From positions 2,294,001-2,358,000 of the forward strand of contig NC_010175.1 of the NCBI RefSeq assembly GCF_000018865.1: a stretch of DNA of 64,000 bases, written 5' to 3'. Below, piece by piece: positions 35,924 to 45,002 of the stretch. Every line of letters starts with the position of its first letter. Position 1 is the stretch's first letter. This DNA is from Chloroflexus aurantiacus J-10-fl (lineage in GTDB: Bacteria > Chloroflexota > Chloroflexia > Chloroflexales > Chloroflexaceae). The translations under genes and the position numbers were made by a program. The notes beneath the pieces are model-generated. The model saw only the letters and a program-made list of their open reading frames with translations, was not told the origin of the DNA and ran no database searches.

Positions 35924-37171
35924 TCAATGATCAGGGAGTAATTCGTTGAGCGCTCGCTGGATCAGGGTCGAGTCTTGCACAAGATTGGCTCGTACCGTCT
36001 GCCAGTATTCGGGCCGTTCATAGCCCAATTGCCAGATGGCAATCCCGGCCAAATCGAGCTTCTGTACAGTTGCAATCTTATCGGCCAGACCGGTATCGGT
36101 CATAAACCAGACGGTGCGGGTACCGGCACTGGTGCGATAGGTAAAGGTGCTCTCTCCCACCCGACCACGGGCATTACGTTCGATAAAACTGACCGTTGGC
36201 TGGTACTCGTTGATAATCTCTTCAATCACGCGCCACGGACGAGCAGTGGCATTGCCGTTCGGCGGCCAATCGTAGCCGTAGAAGTGAACGCCGATCAATA
36301 CTTTCGCCGGATCAACAACCTCACGGGCATAACTGGCGACCGCTTCGATCCAGTAGGCCGGTGCTACCGGGCCAGGGCCGGAACCGCGCCAATGATAGTC
36401 GTAGGTCATAATCCGCAACTGATCGACGTGTGGCCCAATGGCTGCCCAATCTTGAAATGCCCCTAAACCACCGTCATCCCGATCCTTGGCGTGGACGGCT
36501 ACCGTCAGCAGCTTGTTGTGGGCATGCAGTGCTGCGGCCAGATCAACGATAAACGCGGTATAGTCATCGCGTAGTGATGGTGCCAGTGACTCATAATCGA
36601 TGTCAATGCCATCGTACCCACGGGCCAATACCTCATCCACAATATTCTGGATATGCCGCGCCCGCAGTTGGGGATTGGTCAGCACCGGAACCACCGCACC
36701 AGGATTATTAACATTGTGAATGGAGGGGATAATCCGCACATTGTTCTCGTGCGCTATCCGCACCAATTCGTCATCGCGTTGTCCATAAAGACGGCCACTG
36801 GCATCGGTGGTGTACCAGAATGGGCTGATGTCGTCGATAATGTCAACATTCGCAAAGAACGACTCGCGGGCATCACCGGTAAAATTGGGCGGTAACCAGA
36901 CAGCGATATAACGCCCGCTCTTTGGGTGGTAGCCGGCCATATCCGGTTCGGGAGGAGCCGCAGTTGGTACCGGTGTGGGAGGAATCGGCGTTGGCAAAAC
37001 CAGCAAGGGGGCTGCGGTCGCGGTTGGTTCTGGGGCAATCGTCGGTGAAGGAGCGGTAGCCGAGAACGTGATCAACGTACTCGACATTTGCAGGGTCTGC
37101 CAGAGGAGCACACCGGCAATGACCAATGCACTGATGTAGATAGTTCCAGTAATGATCGTGCCAGCTCGCAC
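35924..37171 (-). CDS. Exported GH18-like glycosidase
   Basis: This 415-residue protein has an N-terminal signal anchor (TGTIYISALVIAGVLLWQTL), a Thr/Pro/Ala linker and a GH18 barrel. The catalytic DxxDxDxE motif is intact in YDGIDIDYESL. The order resembles spore-germination-type (YaaH) enzymes that act on peptidoglycan sugars rather than true chitinases, but the substrate is not determined. Translation begins at a GTG with GAGG close upstream. The small metallopeptidase gene lies 32 bases upstream on the same strand. Confidence 0.83.
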   Translation of the reverse strand: MRAGTIITGTIYISALVIAGVLLWQTLQMSSTLITFSATAPSPTIAPEPTATAAPLLVLPTPIPPTPVPTAAPPEPDMAGYHPKSGRYIAVWLPPNFTGDARESFFANVDIIDDISPFWYTTDASGRLYGQRDDELVRIAHENNVRIIPSIHNVNNPGAVVPVLTNPQLRARHIQNIVDEVLARGYDGIDIDYESLAPSLRDDYTAFIVDLAAALHAHNKLLTVAVHAKDRDDGGLGAFQDWAAIGPHVDQLRIMTYDYHWRGSGPGPVAPAYWIEAVASYAREVVDPAKVLIGVHFYGYDWPPNGNATARPWRVIEEIINEYQPTVSFIERNARGRVGESTFTYRTSAGTRTVWFMTDTGLADKIATVQKLDLAGIAIWQLGYERPEYWQTVRANLVQDSTLIQRALNELLPDH

Positions 37172-37203
37172 GCTCGCCTCACTCTCCTGCTATCATGCCT
37201 GGA

Positions 37204-37569
37204 CTAGTAAGCACCCAGCTCTCGTAAACGTTCATCGCTGATGCCGAAGTGATGAGCTATTTCATGCAACACCGTGCGCCGTACCTGTTCGCGTAGGGCT
37301 GATCTGGTGCGAAAATCGCGTTCAAGAGGCTCCTGGAAGATGGTGATGGTTGCCGGCAAGAAGATACCATCGCTATGTTGTTCAGTCAGCGGCGTCCCTT
37401 CGTAGAGACCGTAGATGGTCTGCCATGGGCGTAAACCGAGCGCCCGGCGCTGTTCACGACTTGGACGCGGAGCAACCACGACCTCGACGGTGTCCAGGTG
37501 GCGGGCAAAAGCCGGTGGCAGGCTCTTGAGAACGTCGGCAACAAGATCGGCAAATTCTGATGTGTTCAT
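37204..37569 (-). CDS. Small zincin-like metallopeptidase
   Basis: This protein of about 121 residues has the zinc motif in RTVLHEIAHHFGISDERL (HExxHxxGxxD). The preceding FLPATITIFQEPLERDF and C-terminal ISDERLRELGAY are typical of the short metallopeptidase family formerly called DUF1025. I use the ATG at 37569; an in-frame ATG at 37611 overlaps a TATAAT-like hexamer and could be a leaderless start. The physiological substrate of this family is unknown. Confidence 0.8.
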   Translation of the reverse strand: MNTSEFADLVADVLKSLPPAFARHLDTVEVVVAPRPSREQRRALGLRPWQTIYGLYEGTPLTEQHSDGIFLPATITIFQEPLERDFRTRSALREQVRRTVLHEIAHHFGISDERLRELGAY

Positions 37570-37769
37570 CACGTTGACAATATTTGTGTTTGATAACATA
37601 TCAAAGCTCATTATACCGGTTGCGTTGAGATAGCGTCAAGCATTTTACCGATTTTGAACGCAAAGTACAGGATGCATTCGCAGGTTGTGGGTCAAAAACC
37701 AATAACACTAATGATGCGTTATACTAGACACAGGTACAGGCAACCCTGTTTTATCTACGAGAAGGACGT

Positions 37770-38834
37770 ATGGAACTTGCACAAATCTCCTTTCTGAAAC
37801 GGCTGCTCGCTACGCCTGGCCCTTCGGGTGACGAAGATCAGGCAGCGCGGGTATGGCGGGCCGAAGCGCGCACGTTTGCCGATCAGGTCTATAGTGATGT
37901 GCTAGGCAACAGCTTTGCGGTGTTGGAAGGCAGTGGGCCACGGATTCTGCTGGCTGGTCATATCGATGAGATTGGCTTGATGATCAGCCATATCGACGAT
38001 CAAGGCTTTCTGTTCTTTAGCCCGATTGGTGGTTGGGATGCGCAGGTTCTGGTTGGTCAGCGTGTGCGCTTGCTGGGCAAGAACGGTGACGTGATAGGGG
38101 TGATCGGGAAGAAGCCGATTCACCTGCTCAAGCCCGACGAACGCAATCAGGCCACGAAAATCGAACAGATGTGGATTGATATTGGGGCGACGAGCAAGAG
38201 CGAAGCCAGTGAACTGGTTCAGGTCGGCGATGTTGGCGTCATTGACGCACCGGTCTACGAGCTACCGGGGGGGCGCATTGTCAGTCGCTCTATCGACAAC
38301 CGGATCGGTGCCTTTACCGTTCTGGAAGCCTTGCGTCTACTCAGCCAGAATCGGCCCAACGCTCACGTGGCGGCTGTTGCCACAACTCAGGAAGAGATCA
38401 CCTTTGGCGGAGCAACGACGGCGGCGTTCAGTTTCGATCCACAGATTGCGCTGGTGGTAGATGTCACTTTTGCTACCGACCACCCCGACTCGGATCAGCG
38501 CCAGTGGAACGTGGTCAAACTGGGTGGTGGCCCGGTGTTGTCACGCGGCTCAGCCAACAGTGGTCGGGTTTTTCGGCGGCTGGTTGAGCTGGCCGAGCGC
38601 GAAGCGATCCCGTACAGTGTGCAAATCTCGCCACGGTACACCGGTACCGATGCCGACGCGATCCATCATGTGCGAGGAGGTATTGCCAGTGCCGTCATCT
38701 CTATCCCCAACCGCTATATGCATTCGCCGAACGAGATGATTGCATTGCACGACGTGGAGTGCGCAGTGCGCCTGATCGCCGCTTTTGTGCATTCAGTCAG
38801 TAATGTGAACGAATTTATTCCACAAGATGAATAA
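37770..38834 (+). CDS. M42-family aminopeptidase
   Basis: This 354-residue cocatalytic metallo-aminopeptidase resembles CelM/FrvX and forms large tetrahedral complexes in the family. Metal and catalytic positions are visible: His and Asp in LLAGHIDEIGLM, Asp in SRSIDNRIGAF, the Glu pair in TTQEEITFGGA, Asp in ALVVDVTFATDHPD and His in YMHSPNEMIALHD. It trims peptides in the cytoplasm. A TATACT at 37720 is a possible -10. AGAAGGA precedes the ATG. Confidence 0.9.
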   Translation: MELAQISFLKRLLATPGPSGDEDQAARVWRAEARTFADQVYSDVLGNSFAVLEGSGPRILLAGHIDEIGLMISHIDDQGFLFFSPIGGWDAQVLVGQRVRLLGKNGDVIGVIGKKPIHLLKPDERNQATKIEQMWIDIGATSKSEASELVQVGDVGVIDAPVYELPGGRIVSRSIDNRIGAFTVLEALRLLSQNRPNAHVAAVATTQEEITFGGATTAAFSFDPQIALVVDVTFATDHPDSDQRQWNVVKLGGGPVLSRGSANSGRVFRRLVELAEREAIPYSVQISPRYTGTDADAIHHVRGGIASAVISIPNRYMHSPNEMIALHDVECAVRLIAAFVHSVSNVNEFIPQDE

Positions 38835-38862
38835 AAATTATAACGTATCAGCTATGGCACCG

Positions 38863-38871
38863 TGGTACAAT
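38863..38871 (+). promoter_or_regulatory. Extended -10 promoter (TGG-TACAAT) of gdhA
   Basis: TGG directly precedes TACAAT, 75 bases upstream of the glutamate dehydrogenase ATG. Confidence 0.5.
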
Positions 38872-38945
38872 AGGGGCTGTCGCGCCGGCGTTGTCGCGAC
38901 CGGCCAGCGTTGGCCGATTCTACTCATCGTTGAGGGGTAAAGGTC

Positions 38946-40232
38946 ATGGTGATGACAGATATTGAACGATCTGCCGCCGCGCCTTCTGAGAGCGTTGATC
39001 TGCTGAACATTGTGCAGCAGCATTTTGATCAGGCGGCTGAACTGCTCGACCTTCCGGCACGTCTCCGCGGCATTTTACGAGTGCCGCAGCGCGAATTGAC
39101 CGTCAACTTTCCGGTGAAGCGGGATAGTGGACGGATCGAGGTCTTTCAGGGCTTTCGTGTCCAGCACAATCTGGCCCGTGGCCCAACGAAAGGCGGCATT
39201 CGCTACCACCCCAATGTCACGCTTGACGAGACCCGCGCCCTGGCCATGTTGATGACCTGGAAGTGTGCGCTGGCCGGTTTGCCATACGGCGGTGCGAAAG
39301 GTGCGGTGATTGTTGATCCCAAACAGCTTTCAGTCGGTGAAATCGAACGCCTGACCCGGCGTTTTGCCACCGAGATTAGTGTTGTAATCGGCCCTGAGCG
39401 CGATATTCCGGCGCCCGATGTCGGTACCAACCCCCAGGTGATGGCGTGGATTATGGATACCATCTCGATGCACCAGGGCCATACCGTACCGGCAGTCGTA
39501 ACCGGGAAGCCGATCAATATCGGCGGCTCGGAAGGGCGGCGCGAGGCTACCGGTCGCGGATTAACCTACGTGTTGACGGCTGCGGCCCACCATCTCGGTC
39601 TGAATATCTCGGATATCCGGCTGGCGATACAGGGGTGTGGCAATGTTGGCTCAACCGTGGCCCGCGAAGCAGTCGCGCTGGGGATGAAGGTCATTGCCCT
39701 TAGTGACAGCCGTGGTGGAGTCTACAATCCGCACGGACTGGATATTGAGGCTATCCTGGCTCACAAAGCGCATACCGGCAGTGTGGTTGGTGCCGTCAAT
39801 GCCGACTCACTGACCAACGAAGAATTGCTGGAAGTTGAATGCGATGTATTAGTGCCGGCAGCGTTGAGTGGTGTGATCACAGCCCAAAACGCCGGTCGGA
39901 TCAGAGCGCAGATCGTCGCTGAAGCGGCCAATGGCCCCACCACCAAAGCTGCCGATGCGATCCTGTATGATCGGGGATGCCTGGTCATTCCAGACATTCT
40001 CGCCAATGCCGGTGGTGTCACCGTGAGCTACTTCGAGTGGGTGCAGGGTTTGCAAGAGTTTTTCTGGAGCGAGCGGGAAGTCAACACGCAGTTGCGCCGA
40101 GTGATGACCAATGCGTTGCAACAGGTCTTGCGGGTCTCAGCCGAGCGACAGGTCGATCTGCGCACGGCATCGTATATGCTGGCCGTGCAGCGCGTGGCCG
40201 ATGCCGTCACGACCCGCGGTATTTATCCGTAG
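38946..40232 (+). CDS. gdhA: Glutamate dehydrogenase
   Basis: This 428-residue enzyme interconverts glutamate and 2-oxoglutarate plus ammonia. The motif GPTKGGIRYHP, catalytic Lys in LPYGGAKGAVIVDP, DIPAPDVGT and the nucleotide motif IQGCGNVGSTVAREAV are all intact. Length fits the hexameric class. GAGGGG precedes the ATG. A tiny membrane protein gene follows after 12 bases. NAD versus NADP use cannot be settled here. Confidence 0.94.
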   Translation: MVMTDIERSAAAPSESVDLLNIVQQHFDQAAELLDLPARLRGILRVPQRELTVNFPVKRDSGRIEVFQGFRVQHNLARGPTKGGIRYHPNVTLDETRALAMLMTWKCALAGLPYGGAKGAVIVDPKQLSVGEIERLTRRFATEISVVIGPERDIPAPDVGTNPQVMAWIMDTISMHQGHTVPAVVTGKPINIGGSEGRREATGRGLTYVLTAAAHHLGLNISDIRLAIQGCGNVGSTVAREAVALGMKVIALSDSRGGVYNPHGLDIEAILAHKAHTGSVVGAVNADSLTNEELLEVECDVLVPAALSGVITAQNAGRIRAQIVAEAANGPTTKAADAILYDRGCLVIPDILANAGGVTVSYFEWVQGLQEFFWSEREVNTQLRRVMTNALQQVLRVSAERQVDLRTASYMLAVQRVADAVTTRGIYP

Positions 40233-40244
40233 CATGGGCAGGTT

Positions 40245-40472
40245 ATGGACGAACTGGATGCAATGATCACCGACCTCGTTCCGCACCCGATCAGCGGAAG
40301 GCGGTTTCTCTTCGGTCTCCTGTTAGGCTTCGCCGGGGGCGCAAGCGTCGCTGCGCTCCTGCTTCCCCGTAGTGGCCCGGCGCTACGGCAGTGGCTCAAC
40401 GAACGCGCCACGGCGCTGGTTGGTCAGATTCGGCATATCCTGGCCGGTGAGGATAAGCTGGGGTATAGTTGA
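40245..40472 (+). CDS. Small YtxH-like membrane protein
   Basis: This 75-residue protein has one membrane segment (RRFLFGLLLGFAGGASVAALLLP) followed by a basic amphipathic tail. It resembles YtxH-like proteins, whose role is unclear. It starts 12 bases after gdhA and is probably co-transcribed. Confidence 0.65.
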   Translation: MDELDAMITDLVPHPISGRRFLFGLLLGFAGGASVAALLLPRSGPALRQWLNERATALVGQIRHILAGEDKLGYS

Positions 40473-40517
40473 TTGTCGCGTTATTTCTGCCTAATCCGTC
40501 CGGTGGTGTAGTGTATG

Positions 40518-40542
40518 TCGCCCAGGCCATCAGCCTGGGCGA
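40518..40542 (+). terminator. Terminator after gdhA
   Basis: TCGCCCAGGC and GCCTGGGCGA form a perfect 10 bp stem around CATCA. TAAGTTGTCTT follows. Confidence 0.55.
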
Positions 40543-40903
40543 TAAGTTGTCTTAACCCAAGTTGCCATCTATGCTGTGATCAGGCCGCGTAAAGCTGACT
40601 GCCAGGATGCACAGCACGACGTTGCGCACAACATCGTGCAGCGTACCTGTGTGAACGATGTGGACAGCAACCAGTTCCCATCGACGCACTATGTCACGTC
40701 TTACAGTAGCAACCTGGGTTATGCCCATTCTCTGCGTCCTCCGTGCCTCTGTGGTGATAAAGGGCAATCTGGGTTATGTTACCCGTTCCTTTGCGGCAGA
40801 TTTTGCAAAAATCCAACATTCTACCAACATCCGGTTGTCATTCAAGAGTGGTATACTGTGCGTAGCATTGAGACACATTACATTCCCTCTGAGGAGGTCG
40901 TCT
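40543..40903. other. Intergenic region with CACAGAG-type repeat
   Basis: No gene is supported. A reverse CCACAGAG-type motif lies at about 40725-40760 between two 13-base direct repeats, AA(C/T)CTGGGTTATG at 40711 and 40766. The next gene's promoter is at the right end. Confidence 0.5.
40849..40857 (+). promoter_or_regulatory. Extended -10 promoter (TGG-TATACT) of the zinc metallopeptidase gene
   Basis: TGG directly precedes TATACT, 47 bases upstream of the ATG. Confidence 0.55.
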
Positions 40904-41611
40904 ATGCCGTTCTTTTTCGATCCAACTTATCTGATCTTTGCCGTGCCGGCGATGCTCTTTGCCCTTTGGGCACAGTTTCAGGTTCAGTCGGCCTTTAATA
41001 AATGGTCGCAAGTCGCCAATATGCGCCGCCTGAATGGGTTTGATGTGGCGCGGGTGTTGATGCGTAACGAAGGACTGGATCATGTCGGGGTCGAGACGAT
41101 TCCCGGTATGCTAACCGATCACTACGATCCTTCCAGCAAAGTCATCCGGCTTTCGCAAGGGTCATTGCAGCCGTCAGTCGCAGCGATGGCCATTGTCGCG
41201 CATGAGTTGGGCCACGCCGCACAAGATAAAGAGGGCTATGCCTGGTTGCGGGTTCGTTCCGGGATTGTCGGTTTTGCCAACATCGGTTCTCAGCTTGGTA
41301 CCTGGCTCTTCTTTATCGGGATGCTGCTGAGTGCTGCCGGAGGCCGGGGGTTCGGTTTCCAGTTGGCCGTTGTTGGGGTCATTCTGTTCAGTGCAGCGGT
41401 AGCTTTTACGCTGGTTACCCTGCCGGTTGAGTTTAACGCCAGCGCTCGTGCCCGTGAGATGTTGCAACGGGCCGGTCTGGTCACTGTGCAAGAGGCCGAA
41501 GGCGTGAACGCGGTGTTGAATGCAGCGGCGTTAACGTATGTTGCTGCCGCAGCACAGGCTATTGCGCAGTTGCTGTACTTTGTGACTGTTTTGATGCGAC
41601 GGAGGGAATAA
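40904..41611 (+). CDS. Membrane zinc metallopeptidase (YugP-like)
   Basis: This 235-residue membrane protein has an N-terminal segment (LIFAVPAMLFALWAQF), the zinc motif in AIVAHELGHAAQD and several C-terminal membrane segments. It belongs to the neutral zinc metallopeptidase family that includes YugP. I start at the ATG at 40904, with GAGGAGG 6 bases upstream. A 46-residue membrane protein gene follows after 4 bases. Substrates are unknown. Confidence 0.87.
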   Translation: MPFFFDPTYLIFAVPAMLFALWAQFQVQSAFNKWSQVANMRRLNGFDVARVLMRNEGLDHVGVETIPGMLTDHYDPSSKVIRLSQGSLQPSVAAMAIVAHELGHAAQDKEGYAWLRVRSGIVGFANIGSQLGTWLFFIGMLLSAAGGRGFGFQLAVVGVILFSAAVAFTLVTLPVEFNASARAREMLQRAGLVTVQEAEGVNAVLNAAALTYVAAAAQAIAQLLYFVTVLMRRRE

Positions 41612-41615
41612 TCGC

Positions 41616-41756
41616 ATGACGGAAGAAGAGTTGCGGCGAAAGTTAGTCCACGGGTTGCTGAGTCTGGTGCTGAGCCTGGCAGCAGCATGGCTGGCGACGT
41701 ATCTGACGAATAAGCTGCTGGGTGAACCACCAAAATCAGAATCGCAGACAGTGTAA
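41616..41756 (+). CDS. 46-residue membrane protein
   Basis: This short frame begins MTEEELRRKLVHGLLSLVL and has one membrane segment, LSLVLSLAAAWLATYL. GGAGGG lies just upstream of its ATG, and it follows the metallopeptidase gene by 4 bases, so translation is likely. No family is recognised. Confidence 0.6.
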   Translation: MTEEELRRKLVHGLLSLVLSLAAAWLATYLTNKLLGEPPKSESQTV

Positions 41757-41925
41757 GATGACAATCATGGTTAACTCGTGATCAACCTGTACGGGATGAT
41801 GTCGATCACGGGAGCGGTAGATACTGCCGGTTTCTGGTATCGTACATCTCCCTATTGAGGTTCTGGCGTGGGGCGTGCCCGGTGGAACGCCCCTTCTTCT
41901 ATGTTTGAATGATGTTCTACGGCGT

Positions 41926-42555
41926 ATGAGTACCTACCCAATCATTATCGGGGTCGCCGGTGGCAGCGCCAGCGGCAAGACAAGCGTTGCGCAGGCTATT
42001 TTGCAACGAGTCGGTGCTGATCGGATTGCCCACATCGACCACGACCGCTACTACAAAGATTTGAGCCATCTGCCCCTTGAAGAACGGGCAAAGTTCAATT
42101 TCGATCATCCCGATGCGCTTGATAACGATCTGCTGGTTGCCCATCTCGATGCGCTTTGTGCCGGTCAATCGGTAGATTTGCCGACCTACGACTATGCAAC
42201 TTACGTGCGTCTACCGCAAACCGAGCGGATCGAACCTCGTCCGGTGATTCTGGTCGAGGGGATTTTGATCTTCTACGAGCCGGTGTTACGGCGGCGGATG
42301 CAAATTAAGTTGTTTGTTGATACTGACGCCGATCTGCGCTTTATCAGACGGTTGCGTCGTGATATTGTCGAGCGCGGTCGTTCGGTCGAGTCGGTGATCG
42401 AGCAGTATCTGGCGACAGTGCGTCCAATGCATCTTGAATTCGTGGAACCGACCAAGCGGTATGCGGATGTGATCTTCCCCGGCGGGGGGCGAAATCCGAT
42501 TGCGATTGATATGGTGGTGGCCCGCATCGAAGCCGCACTGCAAGCAACGCCTTGA
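41926..42555 (+). CDS. udk: Uridine kinase
   Basis: This 209-residue enzyme phosphorylates uridine or cytidine in pyrimidine salvage. The P loop is GVAGGSASGKTSVA. The substrate segments HIDHDRYYKDLS, FDHPDALDNDLL and TYDYATYVR, and the LVEGILIF strand, are typical. I start at the ATG at 41926 (MSTYPIIIG); the upstream 17 codons are not conserved-looking. The ribosome binding site is weak. Confidence 0.92.
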   Translation: MSTYPIIIGVAGGSASGKTSVAQAILQRVGADRIAHIDHDRYYKDLSHLPLEERAKFNFDHPDALDNDLLVAHLDALCAGQSVDLPTYDYATYVRLPQTERIEPRPVILVEGILIFYEPVLRRRMQIKLFVDTDADLRFIRRLRRDIVERGRSVESVIEQYLATVRPMHLEFVEPTKRYADVIFPGGGRNPIAIDMVVARIEAALQATP

Positions 42556-42631
42556 CAGCGACTCATAACCGGGCGCAAACTACTAACAGAACCCGATCTG
42601 GCTGTTGGCGTTAAACCGGTTGTGAATACGT

Positions 42632-43546
42632 ATGCCACTTACCCCCACCCTTGCTGATGAATTACCGCTCAGTTGGACACGGGCCTGCCTGCCGTCACCG
42701 CGCTGGCAGGCCATTCGCTTACCATTTTCTGGTTTCACCTGGCTGGCCTACGCAACGCTACCGCCCGACTACACGCTTGACCATCTCCAGCGCGAGTATC
42801 TACCGGGAACACGGCTGCTGTTGCGGGGTTGTTCTGCCAGTCTGGCCGGTCAACTGGCGATGGCCGACTGGGAATGTATCCGGGTTGGGATTGAAGGTCT
42901 GGTTGACCTGCGCGGCCACAGCCTGCAACGGCGTTCAGTACGCAAGATGGTTCGTGCTGCGAGTCGGTATGGGTACGTGGTCGAGATGCCGTGGAGTCCA
43001 TCGGCAGTGGCTCATCTGCGCTGGCTGGCCCGTGAAGCGCGTTACGGGCAGCGACCGCAACTGCGCTACCTGTTTCGCACCATCTTTGAGCCTGAGACTC
43101 GTCTGTTTGTTTTTGTTGACGCCGATGGCATCTGGCAGGGTGCGTTGCTGCTCACGCAGCCCTCGGCGACAACTGCGGTGACCGAACTGATGTTGCGCAG
43201 GCAGCAGGCTCCTGCCGGTGTGATGGAAGCGCTCTTTGCAACGGCTGGACAGACGTTACAGGCTGAAGGGTTTCACTTCTTGAGCCTCAATGAAGTGCCG
43301 TTCCACCATCTCGATCACCGTCTCCGACCGCTGGAACGCCTGGTGACGCTGGTGGGGCGGCAGATGGGTGCCGTCTACGATACCAATGGTCTCTACCACT
43401 TCAAGGCCAAATTTGCCCCCGTCTGGCGACCGGTCTACATTTGTGCGCAGCCACGCCTTTCCCTGCTGGCCTTTGTTGATCTCTTCACGGTGTCTGGGTG
43501 TCTGGAGCTGGCGGCCAGTAGCCTCTATCGTCAGCGGGCGGCGTAA
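42632..43546 (+). CDS. DUF2156-family (MprF C-terminal-like) protein
   Basis: This 304-residue protein resembles the GNAT-like domain at the C-terminus of phosphatidylglycerol lysyltransferases. Typical parts are GLVDLRGHSLQRRSVRKMVR, SRYGYVVEM, and the ending LYHFKAKFAPVWRPVYI. No flippase membrane region is present, so it is a stand-alone form that may transfer an aminoacyl group in the cytoplasm, which is inferred. It overlaps the convergent phosphatase gene by 62 bases. Confidence 0.7.
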   Translation: MPLTPTLADELPLSWTRACLPSPRWQAIRLPFSGFTWLAYATLPPDYTLDHLQREYLPGTRLLLRGCSASLAGQLAMADWECIRVGIEGLVDLRGHSLQRRSVRKMVRAASRYGYVVEMPWSPSAVAHLRWLAREARYGQRPQLRYLFRTIFEPETRLFVFVDADGIWQGALLLTQPSATTAVTELMLRRQQAPAGVMEALFATAGQTLQAEGFHFLSLNEVPFHHLDHRLRPLERLVTLVGRQMGAVYDTNGLYHFKAKFAPVWRPVYICAQPRLSLLAFVDLFTVSGCLELAASSLYRQRAA

Positions 43547-44051
43547 ACTGACTGGATCGTCGGCGACGAGCCAGTATTTGCTCGTATGCCTGAAGTTGAC
43601 GCAGTTGACGCCGGTTAGGCCGAATAATGGGACGTGCCATGCGCAAGGTGGCGAGTGCCGCCCGATGACCGATACCATGATGGGCCATCAGATATGCCGC
43701 CGTCATCAATGGTGCTCTGCCGACACCGGCGTGGCAATGGACAAACACCGGTAAGCCATCGCTAATCGCCTGAGCAATAAAATGCACCCCTTCATCAAGC
43801 TGTTCAATCGTTGGTGGATGGAAATCTGGTACCAGTAACCGTAAACTGCGCGCCGGCAGCGGCTCGCGAAAGGGATCAGCTCGCTCGGCTTGTAGCGAGA
43901 GCACTGCCCGCACACCGAGCTGATGAATAGCAGGCCATTGTTGAGCACTAAACTGACCGCCGACGAAGAGCATTGGGGTAACGAGAGAGATATTCAAACC
44001 GAAAAACCGTTGCCATTGGGTGGCAAGATAGGTACGCACGCGACGAATCAT
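43485..44051 (-). CDS. Dual-specificity protein phosphatase
   Basis: This 188-residue protein has the Cys-based signature VHCHAGVGRAP (CxxxxxR) and a general-acid Asp in VPDFHPP. The upstream block LVTPMLFVGGQFSAQQWP is typical of DSP/kinase-associated phosphatases. I start at the ATG at 44051, with AGAGAAG close upstream. It is divergent from a GNAT gene across 54 bases and overlaps the 3' end of the DUF2156 gene. It could also act on lipid or nucleotide phosphates. Confidence 0.83.
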   Translation of the reverse strand: MIRRVRTYLATQWQRFFGLNISLVTPMLFVGGQFSAQQWPAIHQLGVRAVLSLQAERADPFREPLPARSLRLLVPDFHPPTIEQLDEGVHFIAQAISDGLPVFVHCHAGVGRAPLMTAAYLMAHHGIGHRAALATLRMARPIIRPNRRQLRQLQAYEQILARRRRSSQFTPPADDRGYWPPAPDTQTP

Positions 44052-44061
44052 AAGACTTCTC

Positions 44062-44070
44062 TGGTACAAT
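44062..44070 (+). promoter_or_regulatory. Extended -10 promoter (TGG-TACAAT) of the GNAT gene
   Basis: TGG directly precedes TACAAT, 35 bases upstream of the ATG, in the gap between divergent genes. Confidence 0.5.
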
Positions 44071-44105
44071 ACAAACTCAGACTCCGTAAGTATGGTAACA
44101 CAGCT

Positions 44106-44990
44106 ATGTGGCCATTTCGAAAACCTGTCGATCTCCAGGCAACAACGATTCGTCCGGGCCAGCCAGCCGATGTGACGGCGGTGAGCCTGCTCTTTCGGCA
44201 GGCTGGACGCCGCTTTCTGGCGACGAACGGGAACGAATTGTATACCGCCGTCGAAGAGGGACGAGCGGTCGTCCTTCAGCTCGATCACGATCTGCTGGCC
44301 GTGGCTACCTTGAGCAAGCCGATTGATCGAGTTGTCTGGTTGCGGTCACTGGCAATCAGTGAACGTGTACCGCCGAAAGAGGCGTTGAAGGTATTAACCC
44401 CTGCTATCGAACAGCTCGCCCGTGATCGGTCTATCACCCACATCTACTATGCCGGCGATGAGCAGACCGATCAGTGGTTGCGTCCGCTCCTCGAAGCTGC
44501 CGGTTACTACCATCAAACTGATGTGGTCGTCTATGAGAAACGGGGCTGGGAAATTCCGGCAACCGGCAATCCCGATGTGCAAGTTCGCCCTGCCCTTGCC
44601 GTTGATTTAGCCGAAGTGTTGCGACTCGATACGCGCTGTTTCGAGCCGCAATGGGTCAAGAATGAAGATATTCTGGCACCGGCTATCGCCGACGGCTCGT
44701 TCTTTGTGATGGCCGAGATCGATGGTGAGGTTGTGGGGTACAGTTACGCAACCAGTCATTTTGGTGGCCGACTGATGCACCTGGTACGAATTGCCGTTGA
44801 TCCGGCATTGCGTGGCCGTGGAATTGGTGTGCGGTTGCTGGCAGAATTCGTGACCTATGCGGCTGAAGCCGGCGCCGGGTTGCTCACTCTCAACACACAG
44901 GCGTACAACCATCATGCCCAGCGGCTCTACCGCTGGTTTGGCTTTGTGCCAACCGGCGAACGGCAGCCGGTGCTGTGTCGCTGGTTGTAG
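44106..44990 (+). CDS. GNAT-family acetyltransferase
   Basis: This 294-residue protein looks like two GNAT-like halves. The C-terminal half has the acetyl-CoA motif VDPALRGRGIGVRLL and the closing block LNTQAYNHHAQRLYRWFGFV. The N-terminal half (IRPGQPADVTAVSLLFRQAG) is degenerate. I begin at the ATG at 44106 (MWPFRKPVD), because the longer frame runs back through the divergent phosphatase start. The SH3b gene follows after 12 bases. The substrate is unknown. Confidence 0.83.
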   Translation: MWPFRKPVDLQATTIRPGQPADVTAVSLLFRQAGRRFLATNGNELYTAVEEGRAVVLQLDHDLLAVATLSKPIDRVVWLRSLAISERVPPKEALKVLTPAIEQLARDRSITHIYYAGDEQTDQWLRPLLEAAGYYHQTDVVVYEKRGWEIPATGNPDVQVRPALAVDLAEVLRLDTRCFEPQWVKNEDILAPAIADGSFFVMAEIDGEVVGYSYATSHFGGRLMHLVRIAVDPALRGRGIGVRLLAEFVTYAAEAGAGLLTLNTQAYNHHAQRLYRWFGFVPTGERQPVLCRWL

Positions 44991-45002
44991 AGAGGGAGAA
45001 CC

